Shown: positions 1-8,840, counted from the stretch's first letter. The stretch: DNA of 52,796 nt from Pseudomonas sichuanensis (GCF_003231305.1 NZ_QKVM01000048.1:1-52796), one strand, 5' to 3'. The notes: generated by a model from the letters alone, not told the origin. Numbers and translations: made by a program.

Positions 1-840
1 ACGCAGGTCATGGAAGTGCAGGTCACGGACCAGGGCCGCTTTGCAAGCCCGGTGGAAGTACTGGCTCACCGAGTGCGGGGACAACGAGAAGATTTTCCCA
101 TCCAGCCGAACCGGCAAGCCGTCCAGCAACGCCCTGGCCTTGGAGGACAGCGGCACAAGCCGACGGCTGCCGTTCTTCGTGTCCTCCAGCAACACATGCT
201 TGGCCTTCACGCTCTCACGGCGAAGGCCAAGCAGCTCGCTGCGCCGCATGGCAGTCTCGATCGCCAGTTCGATGATGGCCGGCATTTCCGCATGGATCTC
301 CCCTGCCGCCTTCAACACCCCGTTGAGCTCGATGCTCATCGGCCGGCGGTCCCTCTCCTTTGCCCCCTTCGGCATCCTCAGCTTCATCACCGGGTTGCTC
401 AGCCCCTCAATACCCCAGTCCTTGATCGCCACCGTATACAGGTGGCTGATGATCGCCAGGTCCAGCCGGACCGTGGCCGTGGACTTCCCCTCCTTGAGCG
501 CATCATCCCTGTACAGCGCAAAGTCACTGGACTTCAAAGCGGCCAGGCTCTTGCCAGCGAAAGCGTGCTTCTTCCACTTGTTGATCCTGGTCAGCTCCTG
601 CTTGGCGCCCTTCTTCATTGAGCTGATCTCACGGGCATACCGATCCAGTGCTTCAGCCAGCGTCGTTCGCTCGGCCTCGCGCATGTCGACGAACCGCGCT
701 CGCGACATGTCGCCCTCGATCTCGGACGCCCAGCGCTGGGCCTCGGCCTTGGTGTCGAAGGTTGCTGATAGAGCTGGGTATCCCTTGCGGCGGATCTTCG
801 CCCGCCATGCGCCGCCTGGGCGCTGTTCGAAAGTAGCCAT
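1..840 (-). CDS. Tyrosine-type phage integrase (C-terminus cut by window edge)
   Basis: The reading frame is open from an ATG at 840 to the left edge (280 codons seen). The N-terminus (ATFEQRPGGAWRAKIRRKG) is an Arm-type DNA-binding start, followed by a core-binding SAM-like domain (about residues 60-160). The catalytic domain shows the first Arg in MRRSELLGLRRE (about residue 200) and an HDLR box just before the edge; the last His and the Tyr lie outside. It stands 140 bp from the 3' end of tRNA-Cys and points away from it, the usual layout of an integrase next to its attachment site. I infer it belongs to a prophage or island extending left of the window. The overlapping plus-strand frame at 41-937 is a shadow. 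Confidence 0.93.
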   Translation of the reverse strand, partial: MATFEQRPGGAWRAKIRRKGYPALSATFDTKAEAQRWASEIEGDMSRARFVDMREAERTTLAEALDRYAREISSMKKGAKQELTRINKWKKHAFAGKSLAALKSSDFALYRDDALKEGKSTATVRLDLAIISHLYTVAIKDWGIEGLSNPVMKLRMPKGAKERDRRPMSIELNGVLKAAGEIHAEMPAIIELAIETAMRRSELLGLRRESVKAKHVLLEDTKNGSRRLVPLSSKARALLDGLPVRLDGKIFSLSPHSVSQYFHRACKAALVRDLHFHDLR

Positions 841-936
841 GCTGCGGATTCTGCCGAGGGCTTGTGGGACGCGCAATTTCCTTCGGTGTCCCAGATTTGT
901 CCCAAATGGGGACCCCTGGGGCAATCCGCAGGCATG

Positions 937-972
937 AAAAAAGCCCCGCAACCTCAATGATTGCGGGGCTTT
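937..972 (-). terminator. Rho-independent terminator after tRNA-Cys
   Basis: A 12-bp stem (AAAGCCCCGCAA pairing with TTGCGGGGCTTT) with a 9-nt loop is followed on the minus strand by six T. It lies just past the CCA end of tRNA-Cys and ends its transcript before the integrase. Confidence 0.8.
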
Positions 973-979
973 CGAATGG

Positions 980-1053
980 TGGAGGCCGAGGTCGGAATCG
1001 AACCGGCGTAGACGGATTTGCAATCCGGAGCATAACCACTTTGCTACTCGGCC
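980..1053 (-). tRNA. tRNA-Cys (anticodon GCA)
   Basis: The minus strand reads as a 74-nt cloverleaf. The acceptor arms are GGCCGAG and CTCGGCC, followed by T and an encoded CCA. The anticodon stem-loop CGGATTGCAAATCCG carries GCA, and the T-loop is GGTTCGATTCC. It is complete. Its 3' end faces the integrase at 1-840, so it is the likely attachment gene of that element, with the 3' end regenerated on integration. I did not identify the exact core of identity because the other end of the element is outside the window. Confidence 0.95.
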
Positions 1054-1198
1054 TCAAAGTCGGAGTCAGCTTTCGCTATCTCCTTGAAACCGCTGGGCTT
1101 TTTCAAGTTCAGCTGCGTTTCGATGGAGGCCATTATGTCGGCAATCGATTGACCTTGCAACCCCCTTCAAGAAAAAAATCTTCAAGAGGTTCAAGGTG

Positions 1199-2218
1199 TT
1201 AGCGAAGGCGCCCAAGTTTGCTCCACAGCCCTACCAGGGTGTTCTCCACCGCGCCACTGGCAGCCACGCCAATACGCTCCTGCAGGCTCTTGCGCTCGGC
1301 AAAACGCAAGTGGAATACATTGGCCTCGCGGGCGCTGCGGCTCAGGTACTCGTCACTGGTGCCAAGCTCATCGACCAGATGGCGGTTGAGGGCCGCTATG
1401 CCCAGCCAGACTTCGCCGGTCGCCACCTCATCGATGTGCAACTGCGGACGGTAGCGGGCAACGAAGTCCTTGAACAACTGATGGGTGATGTCGAGGTCTT
1501 CCTGGAACTTCTCCCGGCCCTTTTCGGTGTTCTCGCCAAACACCGTCAGGGTGCGCTTGTATTCGCCAGCCGTGAGCACCTCGAAATCAATATCGTGCTT
1601 CTTCAGCAAGCGGTTCACATTGGGCAGTTGCGCCACCACGCCGATCGAACCGAGCACGGCGAACGGTGCGCTGACGATCTTCTCGCCGATGCAGGCCATC
1701 ATGTAGCCGCCGCTGGCGGCGACCTTGTCGATGCAGATGGTCAGGGGAATGCCGGCTTCACGAATGCGCGCCAGCTGCGAAGCTGCCAGGCCGTAGCTGT
1801 GCACCAGGCCGCCGCCGCTTTCCAGACGCAGCACCACTTCGTCACGTGGTGTGGCCAAGGTCAGCAGCGCAGTAATCTCGTTGCGCAGGCTTTCGGTGGC
1901 CGAGGCCTTGATGTCGCCATCAAAGTCGAGGACGAACACCCGGCGTTTCTGCTCGGGCTTTTTCTTCTTCTGTTGCTTCTCGTCCTTCGCCTGCTGCTTG
2001 CGCAGCGCCTTGAGCTCGCCTTTGTCGAGCAGACCCGACTCCAGGCGCTCACGCAGCTCTTTATAGAATTCGTTGAGGCGGGTGACCTGCAATTGCCCAC
2101 CCGGCTTGCGCCGCCCCTTGCCGCGCAGACCGGCGATGGCCGACAACACCATCAGGATGGCGATCACCAGCGTTGCGGTTTTGGCGAGAAAGCTTGCGTA
2201 TTCGGCAAGAAACTCCAC
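1199..2218 (-). CDS. sohB: SohB, S49-family inner-membrane protease
   Basis: A 339-aa protein, the usual SohB length. One N-terminal membrane segment (about residues 10-30) is followed by a highly charged linker rich in Lys and Gln (about 65-95), then the S49 peptidase domain. The Ser nucleophile lies in KVAASGGYMMA (about residue 172) and the general-base Lys in AGEYKRTLT (about 224). Members of this family cleave membrane and periplasmic protein fragments as a Ser-Lys dyad. I chose the GTG at 2218 because AGGAG stands 6 nt before it; the longer frame to 2323 has no such site. Confidence 0.93.
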   Translation of the reverse strand: MEFLAEYASFLAKTATLVIAILMVLSAIAGLRGKGRRKPGGQLQVTRLNEFYKELRERLESGLLDKGELKALRKQQAKDEKQQKKKKPEQKRRVFVLDFDGDIKASATESLRNEITALLTLATPRDEVVLRLESGGGLVHSYGLAASQLARIREAGIPLTICIDKVAASGGYMMACIGEKIVSAPFAVLGSIGVVAQLPNVNRLLKKHDIDFEVLTAGEYKRTLTVFGENTEKGREKFQEDLDITHQLFKDFVARYRPQLHIDEVATGEVWLGIAALNRHLVDELGTSDEYLSRSAREANVFHLRFAERKSLQERIGVAASGAVENTLVGLWSKLGRLR

Positions 2219-2416
2219 GTTGACTCCTTGATAGACCAGCGCCAGACAGGCACGAAATGCTTGCAGCATACCGGGCTGCCTGGGCTGCTGCCAGCCGTCG
2301 ACAACGCCGGCAACACAGTTCAAACGACCTTTTCAAACGCTTGTATGTTTTTTCGTTGACAGCCTTGGCAGGGCATCCTAACCTCGCTGCAACCTCCAAC
2401 CGGGCCGGACAACTTC

Positions 2417-3130
2417 GTGGGCAACCTCTACCTGATCCGACATGGCCAAGCCTCTTTCGGTGCCGCCGACTACGACGTCCTGTCGGCCGTAGGCGAGCGT
2501 CAGAGCCTGGCGCTGGGCGAGCACCTCGCCCAACTCGGGCTGCGCCTGGACCGTTGCGTCGCTGGCAGCCTGCGCCGCCAACAGGATACCGCCCGCCTGG
2601 CACTGCAAGCCTTGCACGCCAGCGGCAGCCAGCCCCCTGCCATCGAAACCGACCCGGCCTTCAACGAATTCGATGCCGACGGGGTGATCCGCGCCCTGCT
2701 CCCCAGCCTGCTGGCCGATGAACCCGAAGCGCTGCACGTGCTGCGCAACGGTGCGCAGAACCGCAGCGAGTTCCAGCGCCTGTTCGCCTTGATGGTACAG
2801 CGCTGGCACGCGGGTGAGCATGCCCACGACGACGACCTGGAAACCTGGCAGGCCTTCACTGGCCGAGTGGGTGGCGGTCTGCAGCGGCTGCTCGACAGCG
2901 CTGCCAGTGGTGAAAACATCGCCCTGTTCACCTCGGGTGGCACCATCGCCGCCCTGCTCCACCTGATTTGCGCAATCACGCCGGCGCAGGCATTCGCCCT
3001 GAACTGGCAGATCATCAACACGTCGCTCAGCCACCTGAAGTTCCGTGGCCGTGACGTGGTACTGGCCTCCTTCAACAGCCAAGCCCACGTGCAGCTGCTG
3101 AGGGCGCCGGAGCTCATCACCTACCGATGA
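2417..3130 (+). CDS. Histidine phosphatase family protein
   Basis: A 237-aa protein starting at GTG. It opens with the RHG signature of the phosphoglycerate mutase-like superfamily (LYLIRHGQASFG, residues 4-15), in which the His is transiently phosphorylated. A second conserved Arg lies near SLRRQQDTA (about 51-59), and a C-terminal SGGTIAALL segment holds the G-T core but lacks the His usual there (normally SHGG), so the second catalytic His is replaced by Ser-Gly. Substrate unknown. It heads a set of same-strand genes (SCP2-like protein, phosphotransferase, SDR) that recur together in pseudomonads, to my knowledge near acyl-CoA metabolism genes. Confidence 0.85.
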   Translation: MGNLYLIRHGQASFGAADYDVLSAVGERQSLALGEHLAQLGLRLDRCVAGSLRRQQDTARLALQALHASGSQPPAIETDPAFNEFDADGVIRALLPSLLADEPEALHVLRNGAQNRSEFQRLFALMVQRWHAGEHAHDDDLETWQAFTGRVGGGLQRLLDSAASGENIALFTSGGTIAALLHLICAITPAQAFALNWQIINTSLSHLKFRGRDVVLASFNSQAHVQLLRAPELITYR

Positions 3131-3184
3131 ACCCGGCCTGTTTTGTCCCTGCGGACTTGAATATCACTTAATAAGGAAAACACC

Positions 3185-3502
3185 ATGAGCGATGTAGCAA
3201 AAGCCGTCGAGGCGATGAAAGCGAAATTCAACCCCGCCGCTGCCGCCGGCCTGGACCTGGTGTTCGGCTTCAACATCACCGACGAAGACAAGCACTACGC
3301 GCTGCTCGTCAAGGATGGCACCTGCGAGATCCAGGAAGGCGAGAACGCCGACGCCAACTGCACCCTGGTGCTGGACAGCGAGACCCTCAAGGGTATCGTC
3401 AGCGGTGAGACCGATGGCATGCAGGCCTTCATGGGCGGCAAGCTGCGCGTCGAAGGCGACATGATGCTGTCGATGAAGCTCAGCGAGCTGTTCCCGGCCT
3501 GA
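3185..3502 (+). CDS. SCP2 sterol-binding domain protein
   Basis: A 105-aa single-domain protein beginning MSDVAKAVEAMKAKF. It has the SCP2 fold pattern: a helical start, a beta sheet (LVFGFNITDEDKHYALLVKDG), and the C-terminal GGKLRVEGDMMLSMKLSELF that closes the lipid tunnel. Such proteins bind fatty acyl chains or other hydrophobic ligands in the cytosol. It starts 54 bp after the phosphatase, with AAGGAAAA as ribosome site, and is followed by a strong terminator, so it ends the first transcript of the cluster. Confidence 0.9.
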   Translation: MSDVAKAVEAMKAKFNPAAAAGLDLVFGFNITDEDKHYALLVKDGTCEIQEGENADANCTLVLDSETLKGIVSGETDGMQAFMGGKLRVEGDMMLSMKLSELFPA

Positions 3503-3528
3503 TCGGCAGCGCGAACCGCGAATGAAAA

Positions 3529-3560
3529 AACCGAAGCGTCCTGCGCTTCGGTTTTTTTTT
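3529..3560 (+). terminator. Rho-independent terminator after SCP2 gene
   Basis: The stem AACCGAAGCG / CGCTTCGGTT has a 5-nt loop and runs into a nine-T tract. It ends the phosphatase-SCP2 transcript. Confidence 0.92.
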
Positions 3561-3690
3561 GCCTGCCCAGCATCAAGGCCATTGATCGACCGGCAACACC
3601 CCGACCAATAAGCGTCTGGCACGCTTGTACCAACAGCCATGGGAAATTAGATTAGCCAATAATCCTTGCTACAGATCATAAGGAAATCGC

Positions 3691-4758
3691 ATGACGATCA
3701 CCGATCAGTCCACCCAGGTCCGCCCCGGCGAAGAACTCGATGCCGCCGTCATCGATCCCTATCTGAAGGATCACATTCCCGGCCTTGAAGGCGTGCCGAC
3801 CATCAGCCAGTTCCCCGGTGGCGCCTCCAACCTCACCTACCTGCTGGCCTACCCGCAGCGGGAGTTCGTGCTACGCCGCCCGCCGTTCGGGCACAAGGCC
3901 AAATCGGCCCATGACATGGGCCGCGAGTTCCGCATCCTCAACCGGCTCAACGAAGGCTTCCCCTACTGCCCCAAAGCCTACGTGCACTGCACCGATGAAT
4001 CGCTGATCGGCGGCGAGTTCTATGTGATGGAGCGGGTCAACGGCATCATCCTGCGCTCGGACATCCCGGCCGGACTGAACCTTGACCCTGCCCGCACCGA
4101 AGCCCTGTGCAAGAGCTTCATCGACCGTTTGGTCGAATTGCACCAAGTGGACTACAACGCCTGCGGGCTGGCCGACCTGGGCAAGCCGGAAGGCTATGTA
4201 CAGCGCCAGATCGAAGGCTGGGCCAGCCGCTATGAAAAGGCCCTGACGCCCGACGCGCCGCGCTGGGAGCAGGTCATTGCCTGGTTGCGCGAAAAAATTC
4301 CGGCCGACCACCCGCGCCCGGGCATCGTGCACAACGATTACCGCTTCGACAACGTCATCCTCGACAGCAACAACCCCATGCGCATCATCGGCGTGCTGGA
4401 CTGGGAGATGGCCACCATCGGCGACCCGCTCATGGACCTGGGCAACAGCCTGGCCTACTGGATCGAGGCCAGCGACCCGGCACCGGTGCAACTGATGCGC
4501 CGCCAGCCCAGCAACGCACCGGGCATGCTGACCCGCCAACAGTTCGTCGACTACTACGCCGAGCGCGCCGGTATCACGCTCGACAACTTCGATTTCTATT
4601 ACTGCTATGGCCTGTTCCGCCTGGCCGGCATCGTGCAGCAGATCTACTACCGCTTCTTCCACGGCCAGACCCAGGACAAACGCTTCGCCCAGTTCATCCA
4701 CATGAACCGCCTGCTGGAGCAAATGAGCCTGCAACTGATCGACAAATCCCGCCTGTAA
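3691..4758 (+). CDS. APH-fold phosphotransferase family protein
   Basis: A 355-aa protein of the aminoglycoside phosphotransferase/choline kinase fold, close to the kinase-like half of ACAD10/11. The ATP-binding N-lobe is visible in GGASNLTYLLAY (about 43-54). The catalytic loop is VHNDYRFDNVILD (about 213-225, Asp and Asn present) and the metal-binding segment is LDWEMATIGDP (about 236-246). All residues needed for phosphotransfer appear intact. The substrate is probably a hydroxylated acyl-CoA or related metabolite rather than an antibiotic, judged from its SDR neighbour. An upstream AAGGAAA ribosome site fixes the start. Confidence 0.88.
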   Translation: MTITDQSTQVRPGEELDAAVIDPYLKDHIPGLEGVPTISQFPGGASNLTYLLAYPQREFVLRRPPFGHKAKSAHDMGREFRILNRLNEGFPYCPKAYVHCTDESLIGGEFYVMERVNGIILRSDIPAGLNLDPARTEALCKSFIDRLVELHQVDYNACGLADLGKPEGYVQRQIEGWASRYEKALTPDAPRWEQVIAWLREKIPADHPRPGIVHNDYRFDNVILDSNNPMRIIGVLDWEMATIGDPLMDLGNSLAYWIEASDPAPVQLMRRQPSNAPGMLTRQQFVDYYAERAGITLDNFDFYYCYGLFRLAGIVQQIYYRFFHGQTQDKRFAQFIHMNRLLEQMSLQLIDKSRL

Positions 4759-4792
4759 AACCCGGCAGCGACAGACAACAAGGAATACAAGC

Positions 4793-5560
4793 ATGTCCAA
4801 GACCCAGCTGTTCGACCTCGACGGCAAGATCGCCTTCGTCTCCGGCGCCAGCCGCGGCATCGGTGAAGCCATCGCCCACCTGCTGGCCCAGCAGGGCGCC
4901 CATGTGATCGTCTCCAGCCGCAAGCTCGACGGCTGCCAGCAGGTGGCCGAGGCGATCATCGCCGCCGGCGGCAAGGCCACTGCGGTGGCCTGCCACATTG
5001 GCGAGATGGAGCAGATCCAGCAGGTGTTCGCCGGGATCCGCGAACAGTTCGGCCGCCTCGATATCCTGGTCAACAACGCCGCCACCAACCCGCAGTTCTG
5101 CAATGTGCTGGACACCGATCTGGGCGCGTTCCAGAAAACCGTCGATGTGAACATCCGCGGCTACTTCTTCATGTCGGTGGAGGCCGGCAAGCTGATGCGC
5201 GAACACGGCGGCGGCAGCATCATCAACGTGGCCTCGATCAACGGCGTGTCGCCCGGCCTGTTCCAGGGCATCTACTCGGTGACCAAGGCGGCGGTGATCA
5301 ACATGACCAAGGTGTTCGCCAAGGAGTGCGCCCCCTTCGGTATCCGCTGCAACGCCCTGCTGCCGGGCCTGACCGACACCAAGTTCGCCTCGGCGCTGGT
5401 GAAGAACGACAGCATTCTCAACGCCGCCCTGCAACAAATCCCGCTCAAGCGCGTGGCCGACCCAAGCGAAATGGCCGGCGCCGTGCTGTACCTGGCAAGC
5501 AGCGCGTCCAGCTACACCACCGGCACCGCACTCAATGTCGATGGCGGTTACCTGTCCTGA
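4793..5560 (+). CDS. SDR family NAD(P)-dependent oxidoreductase
   Basis: A 255-aa classical short-chain dehydrogenase. The cofactor loop is SGASRGIGEA (about 16-25), the structural NNAA motif is LVNNAATNP (about 90), the catalytic Ser is in VASINGVS (about 145) and the catalytic pair is in YSVTKAA (about 162-166). The C-terminus ends in DGGYLS as in FabG-like enzymes. It begins 34 bp after the phosphotransferase and shares its strand, so the two are probably co-transcribed and act on the same substrate. Substrate not predictable from sequence. Confidence 0.92.
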   Translation: MSKTQLFDLDGKIAFVSGASRGIGEAIAHLLAQQGAHVIVSSRKLDGCQQVAEAIIAAGGKATAVACHIGEMEQIQQVFAGIREQFGRLDILVNNAATNPQFCNVLDTDLGAFQKTVDVNIRGYFFMSVEAGKLMREHGGGSIINVASINGVSPGLFQGIYSVTKAAVINMTKVFAKECAPFGIRCNALLPGLTDTKFASALVKNDSILNAALQQIPLKRVADPSEMAGAVLYLASSASSYTTGTALNVDGGYLS

Positions 5561-5563
5561 GGC

Positions 5564-6385
5564 TCAGCCCTTGAGCGCCTGCAGCGTGTAGCTCAGCGGC
5601 AGGCGCCAGGGGGCTTCGATCAGGCGCCACTCACCGTCGGCGCCCTTTTCCATCTGCCCCGGCAACGCCTCCCAGGGGATGCTCCGGTGCTCCTCAAGGG
5701 CAGTCAGCCGCAGGCCATTGCCCAACAGTGCGCTGATCACCTCGCCCAGCCCGTGGTTCCACTCGTGGGTCTCGGTCTGCACCAGTGCCTGGTCGGTGTC
5801 CACGTAGGTCTGGTCGCTGTGCCACACGGTGGGCGCTTCACGCTCGAAATACGGGTAGTCCAGTTGCAACCGGTCCTGATGGTCCTCGTTGACTGCCATC
5901 AGCATCGGATGGCCATCGCGCAGGAACAGGCGCCCGCCCGGCTTGAGCAAGGCCGCCACCGTGCGCGCCCAGCGCTCGATGTCGGGCAACCAGCACAAGG
6001 CGCCGATGCCGGTGTAGATCAGATCGAAGCTGCCTGCCGGCAGCACCTGCTCGGCACGATAAACGTCCGCCTGCACATACTCGATGCTCGCGCCACAGCG
6101 CCCGGCCAGGCTGCGCGCCTGCGCCAGCGACGCCGCCGAGAAATCCAGGCCCCAGGCCTGGGCGCCAAGCCGAGCCAGCGACAGGGTATCGGTACCGATG
6201 TGACATTGCAGGTGCACCGCGCGCAAGCCGCGAAGGTCGCCCAGCCGTGGCAGGTCGAAACGCACGACCTCGGAAAGGTGCCCGGGATCGCGAACGAATG
6301 TCTCGACTTCATAATCCTTCGAGGCCGCGTGCAGCGGCGCGCGCTCATCCCAACTGGCGCGATTGAGTTCCAGTGATCGGCTCAT
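5564..6385 (-). CDS. Class I SAM-dependent methyltransferase
   Basis: A 273-aa protein. Motif I for S-adenosylmethionine binding is AVHLQCHIGTDTLSLA (about 60-75), followed by the acidic strand AWGLDFS and the motif II region FDLIYTGIGALCWLPD (about 125-140). The C-terminal half holds EWNHGLGEVISALL, typical of the Methyltransf_11/25 group in Pseudomonas. The target is unknown. The ATG at 6385 has AGGGA 8 nt upstream. The gene converges on the SDR with only 3 bp between the stops, and is divergent from the XRE-PAS regulator. Confidence 0.88.
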   Translation of the reverse strand: MSRSLELNRASWDERAPLHAASKDYEVETFVRDPGHLSEVVRFDLPRLGDLRGLRAVHLQCHIGTDTLSLARLGAQAWGLDFSAASLAQARSLAGRCGASIEYVQADVYRAEQVLPAGSFDLIYTGIGALCWLPDIERWARTVAALLKPGGRLFLRDGHPMLMAVNEDHQDRLQLDYPYFEREAPTVWHSDQTYVDTDQALVQTETHEWNHGLGEVISALLGNGLRLTALEEHRSIPWEALPGQMEKGADGEWRLIEAPWRLPLSYTLQALKG

Positions 6386-6454
6386 GCGGTACATCCCTGT
6401 CCTGATGGAGTCAGATGCCACGTTAACCGCCCCTGCGCCGGCGCGGCAATACCC

Positions 6455-6485
6455 GTCAACCTGAGGTTGACAGCTCAGGTATACT
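6455..6485 (+). promoter_or_regulatory. Overlapping palindromes and -10 box ahead of XRE-PAS gene
   Basis: Two perfect inverted repeats interlock. GTCAACCT-G-AGGTTGAC occupies 6455-6471, and ACCTGAG-N8-CTCAGGT occupies 6459-6480. A TATACT -10-like box follows at 6480-6485 with no good -35, as expected for a regulated promoter. The site lies between two divergent genes and 40 bp before the start codon of the DNA-binding protein at 6521, so autoregulation is the simplest reading (inference). Confidence 0.5.
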
Positions 6486-6520
6486 GCGGCCTTCGGCCCC
6501 CGCCCAAGGATCCAGCACCC

Positions 6521-7594
6521 ATGACGGAAAACAGCTTCGCCTTTCGCCTCAAGGAACTGCTCGAACACCACAAGCTGACCCTGCAAGCGGTTGGCACGGC
6601 CCTGGGGATATCGCGCACGGCGGTGCACAAATGGACGCGCGGCGGCGAGATCGACTACGACAACCTGCGCAAGCTGGCGGACTTCCTCAAGGTCAACTGG
6701 ATCTGGCTGCGTTACGGCGAGGAAGCCCTGCACAGCGTGCAGCAGGCCGAAGTGGTCGAGCTGCCGATGACCGACGTGCGCCGGCGCTACACCGCCGAGA
6801 TCATGGAGAGCGAAATGCGCATGAAGCTGGCCCAGGAAGGCGCGCGCATCGTCACCTGGGAGTGGAACCTGGTCAGCGACGAGGTCACCTACTCGCCCAA
6901 CGTCGAGGCGGTGTATGGCTGGCGGGTACGGCGCAACGAGGATTTCTGGGCACATATCCACGCCGAGGACGCCCGCCACATGCAGGGCATGTACGCCCAG
7001 GCAGTCGCGCAAGGCACTGGCTGCGAGTGCGATTTTCGCATCACACGCCCCGATGGCAGCCAGCGCTGGATCGCCTCGCGCGCAACGGTATTGCAGGACA
7101 GCGTCGGGCGCCCGGTGAAGATGGTCGGCATCAGCATGGACAACACCGAACGCAAGGTCGCCGAGGAACACCTGCGCCAGAGCGAGGAACGCTTTCGCGC
7201 GATCTTCGAACTGGCCTGGGGGGCATTGGCCTATATCGACCCGGACGGCACCTGGCGACGGGTCAATGGCGGCCTCTGCGAATTGCTGGGCTACAGCGAG
7301 GGCGAGCTGTATGCCATGACCTTCCAGCAACTGACCCACCCCGACGACCTGCCGGACAACCTCGTGCTACTAGGACGCATGCTGGCCGGCGAAATCGAGC
7401 GCTATGAAGTGGAAAAACGCGTGCGGCACAAGGATGGCCGCTTTATCTGGGTGCGCGCGCGCACTTCGCTGCAACGGCATGCCGATGGCCAGCCGGAGCA
7501 CCTGATCAGCGTGTTCGAGGACATCGGTGCCGAGCGCGAAGAGCACGAGCGTTTGCAGGCGCATATTGCCGGGCTGGAGGCGCGGCTGCGCTAA
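6521..7594 (+). CDS. XRE-type HTH regulator with two PAS domains
   Basis: A 357-aa protein. Residues 1-65 form an XRE helix-turn-helix (LTLQAVGTALGISRTAVHKW, then LRKLADFLKVNWIWLRYGE). Two PAS domains of the PAS_3 type follow (about 105-210 and 220-330), each ending in a PAC motif (DNTERK, then EDIGAEREE), and a short coiled coil ends the protein. No kinase, GGDEF or EAL output is present, so PAS sensing probably controls DNA binding directly. AAGGA 10 nt upstream supports the ATG at 6521; the frame extends to 6467 but that part would overlap the promoter palindromes. Confidence 0.87.
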   Translation: MTENSFAFRLKELLEHHKLTLQAVGTALGISRTAVHKWTRGGEIDYDNLRKLADFLKVNWIWLRYGEEALHSVQQAEVVELPMTDVRRRYTAEIMESEMRMKLAQEGARIVTWEWNLVSDEVTYSPNVEAVYGWRVRRNEDFWAHIHAEDARHMQGMYAQAVAQGTGCECDFRITRPDGSQRWIASRATVLQDSVGRPVKMVGISMDNTERKVAEEHLRQSEERFRAIFELAWGALAYIDPDGTWRRVNGGLCELLGYSEGELYAMTFQQLTHPDDLPDNLVLLGRMLAGEIERYEVEKRVRHKDGRFIWVRARTSLQRHADGQPEHLISVFEDIGAEREEHERLQAHIAGLEARLR

Positions 7595-7601
7595 GCGCAG
7601 C

Positions 7602-7952
7602 CTACAGGCAGGTCGCCGCTGCCGCCCGGCGCTGCAGGGCCATGCCGTCGTTGTGCTGGGCGTAGTAATCCACCCGCGTGCCGCCGGCCTGGGCGTAGAC
7701 ATCGACGAACGATTCCGCCTCGCGGGTATACACGGTGAAACCGCCCGCCTTGCGCGCTTCAAGGTAGCCGCTGGCATCCACGCCAAAGGTCTTCTCTTCC
7801 TGCCAGCTGAACTGGATGCACTGGGCGACCACATCCGGGGTCTTGTGCGAGTCCAGGCGTGCGGTCGGCGCGCCGGTACGCGCTGTCTCCATGGTCGACG
7901 ACGCACAGCCCACCAGCAGCAGCGCCACAGTCATCGGCAGAATCGCTCGCAT
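7602..7952 (-). CDS. Small predicted lipoprotein
   Basis: A 116-aa protein with a lipoprotein signal (MRAILPMTVALLLVGCASS, lipobox Cys about residue 14). The mature part is mixed alpha/beta with FTVYTREAESFVDVY, and I recognise no named domain. The start at 7952 has AGGA upstream; the track-length frame to 8060 adds residues before the signal peptide and is rejected. It converges on the XRE-PAS gene with a 7-bp gap. Confidence 0.75.
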   Translation of the reverse strand: MRAILPMTVALLLVGCASSTMETARTGAPTARLDSHKTPDVVAQCIQFSWQEEKTFGVDASGYLEARKAGGFTVYTREAESFVDVYAQAGGTRVDYYAQHNDGMALQRRAAAATCL

Positions 7953-8184
7953 GTTCCATCCTCGGGACAAAAAAGAACGCGACTCTAGCACGGCAAACCA
8001 GGGTTCGGCGTCTGTCCCGACCTGATTCAGTGCCAGCCATGTGCACGACGTTTCGCCCACCCGCCCTGGCCTGGATGCCGCTTATCGCCAGGGCACCAAT
8101 ATTTTGCGGGGTAAAGAAACCAAATCGATCGACCAAGGTCTCAGCGAGTACCCGGTAAACCTTTACCGATCAAGGACCTATATC

Positions 8185-8370
8185 TTGAAGACTCGCCTCG
8201 CAAGCCTTTCGCTGATCACCGCCGTGCTGTTGCTTGGCGGCTGCTACAGCCACCACTACCACGACGATGATGATGGCTGGCGCGACGGTGATCGCGGCCA
8301 CCGCCATCACCACCGCCATGATCGCGATGACGACGACGATCGCCAGTACCGTGACCGCTACCAGCGCTGA
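8185..8370 (+). CDS. His/Asp-rich small lipoprotein
   Basis: A 61-aa protein from a TTG start at 8185, chosen because AAGGA lies 8 nt before it and because it places the signal peptide at the N-terminus (LKTRLASLSLITAVLLLGGC). After the lipobox Cys the mature chain is almost all His, Asp, Arg and Gly (YSHHYHDDDDGW, then a run of HRHHHRHDRDDDD), which suggests metal binding or a disordered periplasmic tail. No family recognised beyond short Pseudomonas lipoproteins. Confidence 0.65.
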   Translation: MKTRLASLSLITAVLLLGGCYSHHYHDDDDGWRDGDRGHRHHHRHDRDDDDDRQYRDRYQR

Positions 8371-8443
8371 AGCGTCTTCCCAACCTTGATTCGCCGCCCG
8401 CAAGGCGGCACCCCACCCCGATGATTCCTCTGAGGTTCACAAC

Positions 8444-8824
8444 ATGCGTCTGACTCTGCCTTCCCTCGCCCTCGGCCTGCTGCTCTGCCAGGGTGCTTTC
8501 GCCGGTGACGGTACCGCGGCCATCGGCGGTGGCCTGGGCGGCGCCTTGGGTAACGTGGTCGGTAAACAGATCGGCGGCAGCACCGGCGCCGCCATCGGCG
8601 CAGGCCTGGGCGGCGCGGCCGGCAGCGCCGTCGGTGCACGCAAGGGCAACCGCACCGAAGCAGCCATTGGTGGCGGCCTGGGTTCGGCCGGCGGCTCGCT
8701 GATCGGCGGCAAGCTCGGCGGCTCCAATGGTTCGACCATCGGCGCGGGCCTGGGCGGTGCGGCCGGTGGCGCCATCGGCAACCACATGGGTGACAGCAAC
8801 CGCAAACACAAGCACCGTCACTGA
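8444..8824 (+). CDS. Glycine-zipper exported protein
   Basis: A 126-aa protein with a Sec signal peptide (residues 1-20, cleaved after AFA). Four or more glycine-zipper repeats of the form AAIGGGLGGALGNVVGKQ and IGAGLGGAAGSAVGA fill residues 22-118, and a basic His/Lys tail ends it. Glycine-zipper repeats pack as membrane-inserting helices; these small envelope proteins are often stress-linked. Follows the His/Asp-rich lipoprotein by 73 bp on the same strand. Confidence 0.8.
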   Translation: MRLTLPSLALGLLLCQGAFAGDGTAAIGGGLGGALGNVVGKQIGGSTGAAIGAGLGGAAGSAVGARKGNRTEAAIGGGLGSAGGSLIGGKLGGSNGSTIGAGLGGAAGGAIGNHMGDSNRKHKHRH

Positions 8825-8840
8825 TCGACGCTGACACCCT

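Noticed and set aside
41..937. 298-aa plus-strand frame
   Set aside because: It is antisense to the integrase, has Ser/Arg-rich shadow composition, and lacks a ribosome site.
5564..7339. 591-aa minus-strand frame extending the methyltransferase upstream
   Set aside because: The extra part is antisense to the XRE-PAS gene; the methyltransferase start at 6385 has its own ribosome site.
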